Shown here piece by piece: positions 24,819-33,449 of a stretch of 64,000 bases of DNA. The translations under genes and the position numbers were made by a program. Origin of the DNA: Azospirillum brasilense (lineage in GTDB: Bacteria; Pseudomonadota; Alphaproteobacteria; Azospirillales; Azospirillaceae). Positions within the stretch are counted from its first letter, which is position 1. Each line of letters begins with the position of its first letter. The notes beneath the pieces are model-generated. The model searched no databases and was not told the DNA's origin. It worked only from the letters and a program-made list of their open reading frames with translations. The DNA lies in the NCBI RefSeq assembly GCF_007827815.1, contig NZ_VITH01000018.1:62001-126000 (forward strand), written 5' to 3'.

Positions 24819-26917
24819 AGACGCCCGTCCTGAAACTGGTCTCGCTGAAACTGCTCTCACTCAACGAGGCGCTGTTCTCGGTCAAGGCCTTCGCGGCGGC
24901 CATGGCGGCGCTCTACATCGCCTTTTCCATGGGACTGCCGCGGCCCTTCTGGGCGATGGCGACCGCCTACATCGTCTCCGGCCCGCTTTCGGGCGCCGTG
25001 CGCTCGAAAGCGGTCTTCCGCGTCGTCGGGACGGCGCTGGGCTGCGCCGGGGCCATCGCCCTGGTGCCGGCTTTGGCTGATTCGCCGGAGCTGCTGACTT
25101 TGGCGCTGGGGCTGTGGGTCGCGGTCTGCCTGTTCATCTCGCTGCTCGACCGCACGCCGCGCAGCTATCTGTTCATGCTGGCCGGCTACACCATCGGCCT
25201 GATCGGCTTTCCCGCGGTGACCGACCCGTCGACCATCTTCGACACCGGTCTGGCCCGCGTCGAGGAGATCCTGATCGGCATCCTCTGCGCCACCGTGGTG
25301 CATAGCGTGGTCTTCCCGCAGAGCGTCGGGCCGGCGCTGCTCGGCCGGCTGGACGCTACGCTGCGCGACGCGGAGCGCTGGACCCGTGAGGCCCTGTCGC
25401 GCGAGCGGGCGCCGGAGGGCGCGGCCAACGCGCAGGAGCGCCAGAAGCTCGCCCGCGACATCACCGAACTGCGCGTCATGGCGACCCATCTGCCCTACGA
25501 CACGTCGGAGGTGCGCTGGATGACGCGGGCGGTGCGGGCGATGCAGGACCGCATGGCCTATCTGCTGCCGCTGACCGCGGGCATCGAGGACCGGCTGGAC
25601 GCCCTGCGCGGCGAACTGCCCGCCGAGGTCTCCGCCCTGCTGGCCGATCTCGACCGCTGGGTGGGTGGTGATCCAGTTGGGGGCGATGATGAGGAGGGCG
25701 GCGCCGAGCGCCTGCGCGCCGAGATCGCCCGGCTGTCCCCGGTCATCGGCGCGGGCACCGGCTGGAAGGAGGCGACCCTTCTCAACCTGCTGACCCGGCT
25801 GCGCTCGCTGGTGGACATCCACCAGGATTGCCGCGATCTGCGGGCGCACATCCGCGACGGCAAGGGCAGCCTGCCGGAGCGTCTCGATCCGCTGACCCGC
25901 CGCCGCTCGCGCGACGTCTTCCATCTCGACGCTGGCATGGCGCTGTGGTCGGGCTTCGCGGCGCTGCTCGGGATCGCGGTGGTCTGCGCCTTCTGGATCG
26001 GCACCGGCTGGTCGTCGGGATCGACGGCGGCGATGATGACGGCGGTCTTCTGCTGCTTCTTCGCTTCGCTGGACGATCCGGCGCCGGGCATCCGGCTGTT
26101 CCTGGTCTTCACCCTGCTGTCGGTGCCGCTGGCCGCCTTCTACCTGCTGGTCGTGCTGCCGTCCTTCGACAGCTTCCCCATGCTGGTGCTGGGCCTCGCC
26201 CCGACCTTCCTGACGCTGGGGGTCTTCATCGCCCGCCCGGCGACCATGGGCAAGGCGATGGCCCTGCTGATGGGGGTGGTCGGCTCGCTCAGCCTGCTCG
26301 ACCTCGGGTCGGGGGACTTCGCGTCCTTCCTGAACAGCAACGTGGCCCAGGTGGTCGGAATCACCACGGCGCTTCTGGTCACCCAGCTCTGCCGCTCGGT
26401 CGGCGCGGCGTGGAGCGCCCGCCGCCTGCTCCGCGCCGGCTGGCGGGAGATCGCGGCGATGACCGCCGCCCGCTCCGGCATTCCGGTGGGCAGCTTCGAG
26501 AACCGGATGCTCGACCGCGTCGGGCTGCTCTCCTCCCGTCTGGCGCTGGCCGGTCCGCAGCAGGACCTCGCCGCCGCAGACGCGGTGAACGACCTGCGCG
26601 TCGGGCTGAACCTCGCGGAACTGCAGCGCGCCCGCCGTGCGCTGGGTGGCCCGGCGGCTCCCCATGTGGCGCGGCTCCTGGGGGCGGTGGGGCAGCATTT
26701 CCGCGGCCTGTCCAGCCGCCGCCTCGGCACCCCCCCGGCGGAGGTCCTGCCGATGATGGACGCCGCCCTGTCCAACCTGTCGGCCGAGCCGCGGTCGGCG
26801 GAGCGCGACCGGGCGGTGATCGCGCTGGCCGGCCTGCGCCGCGCCCTGTTCCCGCATCTGACCTTCGCCGCGCCTGAATCCTCCAGCGAATCGCTTCGCG
26901 AACCGGTGACCGCATGA
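24815..26917 (+). CDS. FUSC-family inner-membrane efflux protein (AaeB-like)
   Basis: Fusaric-acid-resistance-type protein of 700 residues with two membrane halves: about 20-165 and about 365-510, separated and followed by cytosolic helical regions. The opening FSVKAFAAAMAALYIAFSMGLPRPFWAMATAYIVSGPLSGAVRSKAVFRVVGT is typical of AaeB/FusC. It overlaps the HlyD gene and the next gene by 4 bp each, so the three are co-translated. Exports aromatic carboxylates or related compounds by family analogy. Confidence 0.92.
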   Translation: MKTPVLKLVSLKLLSLNEALFSVKAFAAAMAALYIAFSMGLPRPFWAMATAYIVSGPLSGAVRSKAVFRVVGTALGCAGAIALVPALADSPELLTLALGLWVAVCLFISLLDRTPRSYLFMLAGYTIGLIGFPAVTDPSTIFDTGLARVEEILIGILCATVVHSVVFPQSVGPALLGRLDATLRDAERWTREALSRERAPEGAANAQERQKLARDITELRVMATHLPYDTSEVRWMTRAVRAMQDRMAYLLPLTAGIEDRLDALRGELPAEVSALLADLDRWVGGDPVGGDDEEGGAERLRAEIARLSPVIGAGTGWKEATLLNLLTRLRSLVDIHQDCRDLRAHIRDGKGSLPERLDPLTRRRSRDVFHLDAGMALWSGFAALLGIAVVCAFWIGTGWSSGSTAAMMTAVFCCFFASLDDPAPGIRLFLVFTLLSVPLAAFYLLVVLPSFDSFPMLVLGLAPTFLTLGVFIARPATMGKAMALLMGVVGSLSLLDLGSGDFASFLNSNVAQVVGITTALLVTQLCRSVGAAWSARRLLRAGWREIAAMTAARSGIPVGSFENRMLDRVGLLSSRLALAGPQQDLAAADAVNDLRVGLNLAELQRARRALGGPAAPHVARLLGAVGQHFRGLSSRRLGTPPAEVLPMMDAALSNLSAEPRSAERDRAVIALAGLRRALFPHLTFAAPESSSESLREPVTA

Positions 26918-27120
26918 TCGGCGAAATCGACATCTACGGGCTGTTCATCCCGCCACTGCTGATCCTGGCGATCGCCGCGTGGTTCGTCTCGGGCCTGCTG
27001 CGGCGCGGCCTGCGGGCGGTGGGCTTCTACGGCTGGGTCTGGCACCCGCCGCTGTTCGATCTGGCGCTCTACGTGCTGGTGCTGAGCGCGCTGACAGCGC
27101 TGACCGCGTGGTTGCGCTGA
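26914..27120 (+). CDS. DUF1656 small membrane protein (AaeX-like)
   Basis: Protein of 68 residues with two membrane segments (about 9-30 and 47-66), including EIDIYGLFIPPLLILAIAAW and FYGWVWHPPLFDLALYVL, characteristic of AaeX/YtcA (DUF1656). It overlaps the FUSC gene by 4 bp. Its function in these pumps is not established. In E. coli the gene comes first (aaeXAB); here it is last. Confidence 0.9.
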   Translation: MIGEIDIYGLFIPPLLILAIAAWFVSGLLRRGLRAVGFYGWVWHPPLFDLALYVLVLSALTALTAWLR

Positions 27121-27400
27121 GCGGCAGCGGCGGCGGCGGCGCTGGCTGAGGAAAGGCGGGTCGGGGCGCTTATTGTTATGGACTTCCCTCCGACGCCCCG
27201 AACCACCTATACCCATCCAAACCGTAAGGTTTAGAGACGTATCGGTTACCGCTGATATAACAGTTTGTCAAGCGATGGGGCGGTTGGGCTCGATTCCCTC
27301 ACCCGCCCCGGAAGAGGGTGTGTGGAACGCAGCGCGACAACGGATGGACCGCGCCGGCTCCGCCTTGCCGGCGGGGCGGCTTTCGCGGTAAATATCGGCC
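27121..27400. other. 280-bp gap with an isolated inverted repeat
   Basis: No gene recognised. It contains a perfect inverted repeat AAACC-GTAA-GGTTT at 27219-27232 within an AT-richer stretch running to about 27275, which looks like a promoter/operator for the small gene at 27401. Confidence 0.5.
27219..27232. promoter_or_regulatory. AAACC-GTAA-GGTTT inverted repeat, TetR-type operator candidate
   Basis: Perfect 5-bp arms, 4-bp spacer. Sites of this form are common operators of TetR-family regulators of efflux genes, but no tetR gene lies nearby. Confidence 0.45.
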
Positions 27401-27634
27401 ATGGTTGAAACGCGACGCACCGGTGACCGCTCCAACGAACCGATCCGCTCCGAGGTCGGGGGCGGGCGAGTCGCGTCGCCGGGTGCGGTCGGCGTCCGCA
27501 ACCGGGCGGAGCAGGTCGGCGGCGGGCGCCAGCGCATCCCCAGCGTCCGCGAACTGGCCAGCCTTCTGGTCAACGGCATCCTGACGCTGCCGCGCAATTA
27601 CCGCCGCGGCATGTATCTCGACGTTCAGGTCTGA
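27401..27634 (+). CDS. hypothetical protein, 77 residues
   Basis: Not recognised. Third codon positions are nearly all G or C from the ATG to the stop, as in real genes here. The N-terminal half is basic and glycine-rich (probably disordered); the C-terminal half IPSVRELASLLVNGILTLPRNYRRGMYLDVQV looks like a short helix plus a hydrophobic end. It is convergent with the GT2 gene and overlaps its end by 10 bp. No strong ribosome site was seen. Confidence 0.5.
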   Translation: MVETRRTGDRSNEPIRSEVGGGRVASPGAVGVRNRAEQVGGGRQRIPSVRELASLLVNGILTLPRNYRRGMYLDVQV

Positions 27635-28389
27635 CCCACGCCGCTTCCCGTGTAGGCTGCGATCTCCGGTCCGAACAGGCGCTCCAGCAGCAGGGACGGC
27701 AATTCGTATTGCGGCAGGCACAGGCTGGTGCTCCGGGCGTGCAGGGTGTGCAGGCACAGCCCCTCGGCGTCCGGAAAGGCGGCGACGCGGAAGCGCTCCC
27801 GCGCCGCCTTCATGAAGGGCGCGTCCTCGCAGGCGTTGACCGGCGGGAAGCGCACCGCCTCCCACACCGACCGCCGGTAGGCGTAGGAGAAGCCGTAGCC
27901 CAGCAGATTGTCGTCGGAGGGCGGCGTCTCCGCCGCCTCGACATAGGACCGCGCCGTGCGGCCCCAGCGGTGATGGGAGCCGCCGCGCGCCGTGTCCCAA
28001 TAGCCGAAGGTCCCGTGCACCGCGCTGTGCAGGAACCAGCCGGAAAGAGTCACCGCGTCGTGCCCCGCCTCCAGCCAGCCGAGCAGCCGCTCCACATAGG
28101 TGGGCGCGTAGAAGTCGTCGTCGTCGAAATGGACGATGATTTCGCCGCGCGCGTGCTCGGCCAGGATGTTGCGCTTCTCCCCGATGGCGTAGCGGCGCGG
28201 CGCATAGAAATACTTCAGCCGCGGCCCGGCGAGCGGCTGGAGATAGGCGGACGGGCGCGGGCTGTCGTCGAACACCAGCCACTCGATGTCGGGAACGGTC
28301 TGCGTCAGGACGCGCGCGTGGCACAGCGGCAGGACATCCTCCCGTCCCCAGCTTGGCGTGATGATGCTGACGAGCGGCCGGTCGGCCAT
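27625..28389 (-). CDS. family 2 glycosyltransferase
   Basis: GT-A fold enzyme of 254 residues: opening PLVSIITPSWGREDVLPLCHARVLTQTVPDIEWLVFDDS (nucleotide-binding half), NILAEHARGEIIVHFDDDDFYAPTYVERL with the metal-binding acidic run at 89-92, and a C-terminal acceptor region (EDAPFMKAARER). AAGGAGAG precedes the ATG at 28389, which I chose over a long upstream extension. No membrane segment. It transfers a sugar from a nucleotide donor to an unknown acceptor; it is divergent from a TPR/glycosyltransferase gene. Confidence 0.88.
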   Translation of the reverse strand: MADRPLVSIITPSWGREDVLPLCHARVLTQTVPDIEWLVFDDSPRPSAYLQPLAGPRLKYFYAPRRYAIGEKRNILAEHARGEIIVHFDDDDFYAPTYVERLLGWLEAGHDAVTLSGWFLHSAVHGTFGYWDTARGGSHHRWGRTARSYVEAAETPPSDDNLLGYGFSYAYRRSVWEAVRFPPVNACEDAPFMKAARERFRVAAFPDAEGLCLHTLHARSTSLCLPQYELPSLLLERLFGPEIAAYTGSGVGQT

Positions 28390-28469
28390 GGTCTCTCCTT
28401 CGCAACAGGCGGTGCCCCCACCGCTGCGCCGCATGGACTCCGGCCCGGCGGCGCGTGTAGACAGGCGGC

Positions 28470-30170
28470 ATGGTGACACTTCGGGATGCCTTGGCCGCCG
28501 CGGTCGGCCACCATCAGGCGGGCCGGCTGGACGCGGCCCGGCCGCTCTATCATAGCATCCTGCGCAGCCAGCCGGGCCATCCCGACGCACTTCACCTGCT
28601 GGGCGTCCTGGAAAGCCAGAGCGGCCGGCCGGGCGCGGCGCTGCCGCTGTTGCGCCGCGCCGTGGCCCTGCTGCCCGGCGACGCGGATTTCCTCGGCAAT
28701 CTGGCGCGGACCCTGCGCGCGGCGGGGCAGCCCGACGCGGCGGAGCACGCCTTCGCCCGAACGGTGGCGCTCGACCCGGCGGATGTCCAAGCCGCCTTCA
28801 CACTGGGCTCGTTGCGGGCGGAGCGCGGGGACGCGGCGGGGGCTGCTGCGGCCTTCGCCCAGGCGCTGGCCGGGCGGCCCGACTTCGCGGAGGCGCGCAT
28901 CAACCGCGCCAACGCCCTGGCGGCGCTGGGCCGGGCGGAGGACGCGGCGCGGCTGCGCCGGCAGGCGGTGGCCCTGGCGCCCGCCCATCCCGACGCGCTG
29001 CACAACGCCGCGGTGAGCGCGCTCGCCGAGGCTGGGCTGGACCGCCCCGTCTCGCACGCCCGGCGCCTCGACCCGGCGCGGGTGGAGCGCGCGGGCCTCG
29101 CCCTCACCCACGCGCTCGCCGCCGACCCGCGGCACGGGGCGGCGGCGGACGCGCTGCTCGGGACGGCGCTTTCGCTTGTCCAGGCCGGGCAGGCGCCGGT
29201 ATGGCTGCTGGAGCGCGCCGCCGCCACCGCCCTGATGGTCCTGCGCCGCAACCCACGCGACGCGCGGGCGGCGGCGGTGGTTGCCTACCGCTTCTACCGG
29301 CGGGGGCGGACCGATCTCGCCAGCCACTTCATGCGGCGCGTCTCCCGGCGCTTCACCGCGGCGGAGGTCGCGGCGGATTTCGAGTTGGGCCTGTGGTCGA
29401 TGGTGCGCGCCGGGGCTCGGGCGCTCGACGGGCTGCCCGACGCCGCCTCGCTGCTGGACGCCTTTCCGCCGCTGGAGGTTCTGGCCGAGCCGCCGGCGGG
29501 CCGCGGCCCGTTGCTGGCGGTGTCCTGCGACGACGGCTATTACCGGCGCTTCGCCACCGGCCTGCTCGATTCGGTGGAGGCGACGGGCGGCGGCGTGGTG
29601 GTCCATGTGCATGTCGTAAACCCCTCGCCGGACACCCTGGCCGACCTCGCGCGGCGGAGGGAGCGCCTGCCGCTGGGCACCAGCCGGGAGGAGGTGGATT
29701 TCACGGGCTGGGACGACCACCGGCGCACCACCTACTACGCCTGCATCCGCTTCCTGCGCTGGCATCAGTTGATGATGCGCTGGGGGCGGCCCCTGCTGCA
29801 TGTGGACGCCGACTGCACGCTGGCCGGGGAGATGGCCGGGGGGCTCGATGGACTGGCGGCGCTGTTGGAGGGGAGCGACGTCGGGCTGCTGCGTGACGCC
29901 CGCTGGCGCGGACCGACGCGGGAAATCACCGTCTGCTTCGTCGGATTCCAGCCGACCCCGCTCGGCCGGGCCTTCCTGGCGCTGACCGCCGCCTACATCG
30001 GGGCCTTCCTGCGCGACGGGCGCGGGTTCTGGATGCTTGATCAGGCGGCGCCCTTCGCGGTGCTCGACGCTCTGAGACGACGGGAAGGGGAGGGGCGGGA
30101 GGACGGGTTGCGGGTGCGCTGGTTCGACGTGTTGGACTTCCCCTGGGTCCGCTTCATCGGGGAGAAGTGA
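28470..30170 (+). CDS. TPR protein with C-terminal DxD glycosyltransferase-like domain
   Basis: Protein of 566 residues. Residues 1-185 are about five tetratricopeptide repeats (for example HPDALHLLGVLESQSGRPGAALPLLRRAVAL). A helical linker follows, then from about 345 an alpha/beta domain opening GPLLAVSCDDGYYRRFATGLLDSV and containing LLHVDADCTL with D446-x-D448, a GT-A metal motif like GT8 enzymes. Its TPR start is close to that of the TPR-OGT gene at 30532. It probably glycosylates a protein or surface polymer held by the TPR; activity is inference. Confidence 0.78.
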   Translation: MVTLRDALAAAVGHHQAGRLDAARPLYHSILRSQPGHPDALHLLGVLESQSGRPGAALPLLRRAVALLPGDADFLGNLARTLRAAGQPDAAEHAFARTVALDPADVQAAFTLGSLRAERGDAAGAAAAFAQALAGRPDFAEARINRANALAALGRAEDAARLRRQAVALAPAHPDALHNAAVSALAEAGLDRPVSHARRLDPARVERAGLALTHALAADPRHGAAADALLGTALSLVQAGQAPVWLLERAAATALMVLRRNPRDARAAAVVAYRFYRRGRTDLASHFMRRVSRRFTAAEVAADFELGLWSMVRAGARALDGLPDAASLLDAFPPLEVLAEPPAGRGPLLAVSCDDGYYRRFATGLLDSVEATGGGVVVHVHVVNPSPDTLADLARRRERLPLGTSREEVDFTGWDDHRRTTYYACIRFLRWHQLMMRWGRPLLHVDADCTLAGEMAGGLDGLAALLEGSDVGLLRDARWRGPTREITVCFVGFQPTPLGRAFLALTAAYIGAFLRDGRGFWMLDQAAPFAVLDALRRREGEGREDGLRVRWFDVLDFPWVRFIGEK

Positions 30171-30171
30171 G

Positions 30172-30417
30172 TCAGCAGGGAAGCCGGGCGCAGCGTCCGT
30201 CCGGGCAGTTGCGGCAGCATTGCCCGCAAATGTCGTCGAGATCCACGGCGATGCCGTGCCGCTTCAGCATTCCCTGGGCATAGGCGGTGTAGAGCCGGGC
30301 CAGCGCCCGCCGGTTGGCGGCCACCGTCTTGGCGGTCAGCGCTTCCGGTGCCAGCACGGCGGCGATGGCTTGTTCCACGTCCTCGATGGCCGTGCGGACA
30401 GCCGAAAGGTTCAGCAT
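30172..30417 (-). CDS. small cysteine-rich protein, 81 residues
   Basis: Not recognised. The first 55 residues are helical (AVRTAIEDVEQAIAAVL...ANRRALARLYTAYAQGML). The C-terminus, from D61, packs six cysteines into about 18 residues (ICGQCCRNCPDGRCARLPC), suggesting a metal or Fe-S site. Start ATG at 30417 has a GGGGG site seven bases upstream; a longer frame to 30492 is less likely. It ends 1 bp from the convergent TPR gene. Confidence 0.6.
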   Translation of the reverse strand: MLNLSAVRTAIEDVEQAIAAVLAPEALTAKTVAANRRALARLYTAYAQGMLKRHGIAVDLDDICGQCCRNCPDGRCARLPC

Positions 30418-30490
30418 CCAGGACCCCCTGGGCGTCACGACCCTTGATGAATCTGATATACAACATGTGACGAAAATTCGGAGACCAAAC

Positions 30491-30509
30491 AACCCCTAAT
30501 TTAGGAGTT
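30491..30509 (-). terminator. possible terminator after the TPR-OGT gene
   Basis: On the minus strand AACTCCTAA and TTAGGGGTT pair (one wobble) around a single A, followed by GTTTGG. It lies 23 bp after the stop codon of the TPR-OGT gene. The loop is tight and the T-tract short, so it is weak. Confidence 0.4.
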
Positions 30510-30531
30510 GGTGGTGTCCTATCCGGAAAGG

Positions 30532-32694
30532 CTAGGTGCGTTGCGACAGGTCCCGCAGCGCCTTTGCCAGGGCTTCGGCGAGGCGCCGCCCGTCGCAGAG
30601 CGGTCCGGCCGCCAAACGTGGGCGCAGGGTGCGGCGCAGGTCCGCCAGCCGCGCCGGGTCGGCGGCCCAGCCGGCGGCGAGGTCCACATAATGAGCCGGG
30701 TCGCGGGCGACGCAGCCCTCCACCCCCGCCACGCTCAGGAACGCCAGGGAATGGCGGCTGGAGAAGGTCTCGCCCGGCAAGGTGACGACCGGCACGCCCA
30801 TCCACAGCGTCTCCAGCGTCGTCGTGCTGCCGGCGAAGGGGAAGGGGTCCAGCGCCACGTCGACGCGGGCGCACCAGCCCATATGCTCCCGGCTGGTGGT
30901 CGCCCCGGCCAGGATCAGCCGCTCCGGCGCGACGCCCGCCGCGGCCAGCCGCCCGCGCCACCGGGCGGCGGTTTCCGGGCAGGACAGCGCCTTGGTCTTC
31001 AGCAGCAGGCGCGACTCGGGCACCCGGGCGAGCAGGGCAGCCCAGGTGGCGAGGACCTCGTCGGTCAGCTTGGTCAGGATGTTGAAGACGCCGAAGGTGA
31101 CGGGCTGGCCGGTCAGGCAGGGCGGCGGGCCGGGCTCCGGCGCGTCCGGCGGCGGGTCGTAGGCGATGAAGGCGCCGGGCATGCGCAGGATGCGTTCGCT
31201 GTAAAAGCGCTCCGCCCCCTCCGGCACATGGTGGGCGTCGGCGACCAGCGCGTCCATGGCGGCGAGCCCGGTGGTCGCCATGTAGCCCGACCACGCCACC
31301 TGCAGCGGCGCCGGCTTGCGGGCGAAGACCCCCAGCCGTCCGCGGGCGTTGTGCCCGGCGAGGTCGATCAGCGCGTCCAGCCGGTCGTCACGGATCAGCG
31401 TTGCGAGTTCAGCGTCGGTCCGGTCGGCGACCGGCACCCAGCGCGCCGCCGCGGCGCGGAAGCGGTCGGTCAGGTCGTCCGACTCCAACTGGTTGGCGTA
31501 GAGGGTCAATTCGATGCCGAAGTCCGGCAGCGCCTCCACCGCCCGCACCGCGAACTGCCCCGCCGGGTGGCGGCGGAAGTCGCCGGACAGGATGCCGACG
31601 CGCAGCGGACGGGAGTCGTCCCGAACCGCCGGAGTGCGCGGCGCCCATTCGGCGCGCAACGGCGCGCCGTGCACGGCGTCCCAGCCGCGGTGCGCCTCCA
31701 GCACGCGGGCCAGAGTCACGCCGGGCCGGAACAGCTCCAGATAGGCGAGGTTGGAGCGCACCTCCGCGAGATCGGGCCGCAGCGCCAGCGCGCGGCGGTA
31801 GCCGGCCTCAGCAGCATCCAGATCGCCCTGCGTCTGGCGCACCAGCGCGAGGTTCGCGTAAGCCTCCGCCAGATCGGGACACAAGGTGGTGGCGCGGGCG
31901 CAGGCGCAGGCGGCCTCGGCGAGACGGTTGCGCTTCTGCAAGGCGTCGCCCCGGCGCAGCGCCGCCTCCGCAAAGTCCGGGCGCACGGATTCGGCGCGGC
32001 GGGCCGCCCGCTCGGCATCCATGGGAGCGTCGAGGGCCAGCAAGGCGGCCGACAGGTTGGCGAGCGCCGTGGCGTGGTCGGGGCGCAAGGCCAACGCCCG
32101 GCGCAAGGCCCGCTCCGCCTCAGCCGCCCGGCCGCGTTGCAACATCAGCGAGGCGCGGTTGGCGTGCGCCTCCCCGAATCCGGGATCGTCGGCCAGGGCG
32201 GCGCAGAAGGCCTCGTCCGCCTCGCCCAGCCGGCCGAGCGCCGTCAGCGTGTTGCCGAGGTTGAAGCGCGCCCGCGCGTAGCCGGGGCGCAGCGCGGCGG
32301 CCTGCCGGTAGGCATCCGCCGCCTCCTCCAGCCGGCCCAGCCGGTCCAGCGCGTTGCCGAGGTTGTAATGGGCCTGCGCGAAGGCCGGGCGCAGGCGGAT
32401 CGCCGCGCGGTGGGCGTCGGCCGCCTCCGCGGCGCGGTCCAGGGCGCGCAGCGCGCTGCCCAGATTGTCGTGATAGTCGGCGACGGTCGCGTCGGCGCGG
32501 ATGGCGGCGCGGATGCGCGGCTCGGCCTCCGCCGGGTGTCCGGCCTGGAGATAGACGACGCCCAGCAGATGCAGCGCGTCGGGATGGTCGGGCAGCGTGT
32601 CGAGGACGGCCTGATAGCCGGCGGCGGCCTGCGCCAGCCGTCCGGCCTGATGATGGGCCAGCGCCGCGGCCAGCACGTCCTTGATCGTCGCCAT
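30532..32694 (-). CDS. TPR O-GlcNAc transferase-like protein (OGT/SPINDLY family, GT41)
   Basis: Protein of 720 residues. About ten TPRs fill 1-350 (NLGNALDRLGRLEEAADAYRQAAALRP and similar). The C-terminal GT41 catalytic region has RPLRVGILSGDFRRHPAGQFA, LIDLAGHNARGRLGVFARKPAPLQVAWSGYMATTG, FGVFNILTKLTDEVLATWAALLARVPESRLLLKTKAL, and STTTLETLWMGVPVVTLPGETFSSRHSLAFL, which match the UDP-binding motifs of OGT. Bacterial homologues often modify flagellin, adhesins or other surface proteins. Start ATG at 32694 (MATIKDVL) fits better than 32718. Target protein unknown. Confidence 0.92.
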   Translation of the reverse strand: MATIKDVLAAALAHHQAGRLAQAAAGYQAVLDTLPDHPDALHLLGVVYLQAGHPAEAEPRIRAAIRADATVADYHDNLGSALRALDRAAEAADAHRAAIRLRPAFAQAHYNLGNALDRLGRLEEAADAYRQAAALRPGYARARFNLGNTLTALGRLGEADEAFCAALADDPGFGEAHANRASLMLQRGRAAEAERALRRALALRPDHATALANLSAALLALDAPMDAERAARRAESVRPDFAEAALRRGDALQKRNRLAEAACACARATTLCPDLAEAYANLALVRQTQGDLDAAEAGYRRALALRPDLAEVRSNLAYLELFRPGVTLARVLEAHRGWDAVHGAPLRAEWAPRTPAVRDDSRPLRVGILSGDFRRHPAGQFAVRAVEALPDFGIELTLYANQLESDDLTDRFRAAAARWVPVADRTDAELATLIRDDRLDALIDLAGHNARGRLGVFARKPAPLQVAWSGYMATTGLAAMDALVADAHHVPEGAERFYSERILRMPGAFIAYDPPPDAPEPGPPPCLTGQPVTFGVFNILTKLTDEVLATWAALLARVPESRLLLKTKALSCPETAARWRGRLAAAGVAPERLILAGATTSREHMGWCARVDVALDPFPFAGSTTTLETLWMGVPVVTLPGETFSSRHSLAFLSVAGVEGCVARDPAHYVDLAAGWAADPARLADLRRTLRPRLAAGPLCDGRRLAEALAKALRDLSQRT

Positions 32695-32739
32695 GCCCGC
32701 TTGTGTAGAGCATTTCACCGCAGGGCTGAAGAGCGCGCG

Positions 32740-33285
32740 TCAGCTCACCATGCGCCAGCTTCCGTCCGCTTGGCGGCAGGCGGTGCCATAGCCCTGCTGA
32801 AGCTGCCCGCCGACCACGATGCTGGTCTGGAACTCCCGGCACGGCTCGCCATAGGGGCCGGTGCCGTCGCGGGTCGGGGTGTAGGTGCCCCAGTTGCCGG
32901 TCTGCGGGTTGTTCCACTGCACGGTGGCGCCGGTCGGCGCCATGTAGGCCTGCCCCGCGGCCTGCTGCGCGTACATCAGGTCGGCGCGGTCCATCGACTG
33001 GCCGGCGGCGTTGCCCAGCGCGGCGCCGAGCAGGGTACCGACGCCGACCGCCACCAGCTTGCCGGTGCCGCCCCCGAAGCGCGACCCGGCGAGGCCGCCG
33101 ACCACGCCGCCCAGCAGGGTGCCCGCCGTCGCCTTGTTGCCATAGCCGGGGGCGTAGCCGCCGCCATAGTTGGCCCCGTACCCGCCACCACCATACCCGG
33201 CGCCATACCCATAGCCATAGGGGCTGGCGCAGCCGGCCAGCAGGCCCACGGACAACACAACCGCAACGATCCCCTTGGCCTTCAT
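32740..33285 (-). CDS. glycine-rich outer-membrane lipoprotein (17 kDa surface antigen-like)
   Basis: Precursor of 181 residues with a lipoprotein signal (MKAKGIVAVVLSVGLLAGC, lipobox LAG-C19). A Gly/Tyr-rich stretch (about 20-55) and a glycine-zipper segment (TLLGGVVGGLAGSRFGGGTGKLVAVGVGTLLGAALGNAAGQSMD, about 58-103) are followed by the RT0821-like C-terminus VQWNNPQTGNWGTYTPTRDG...CREFQTSIVVGG. Lipid-anchored to the outer membrane by inference. ATG at 33285 was chosen for the signal peptide. Divergent from the acyl-CoA synthetase gene. Confidence 0.88.
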   Translation of the reverse strand: MKAKGIVAVVLSVGLLAGCASPYGYGYGAGYGGGGYGANYGGGYAPGYGNKATAGTLLGGVVGGLAGSRFGGGTGKLVAVGVGTLLGAALGNAAGQSMDRADLMYAQQAAGQAYMAPTGATVQWNNPQTGNWGTYTPTRDGTGPYGEPCREFQTSIVVGGQLQQGYGTACRQADGSWRMVS

Positions 33286-33449
33286 CTCGAACCCCACGGA
33301 ACGGAACCTGTGCTGATGAACCCTCTGTCCATGAACATGGCAGCCCCGCAAACTATTCCGTCCGCGTGACGGAACGCCGCCGTTGCCCCTATGATGAAAC
33401 CAAATGGCCGCGTCCAAGCGGCCGGCAAGAACCTGTCGGGAGGAAAAGC

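Noticed and set aside
30508..33369. A 953-residue plus-strand frame antisense to the TPR-OGT gene.
   Set aside because: The minus-strand protein has clear TPR and GT41 motifs; this frame is its shadow.
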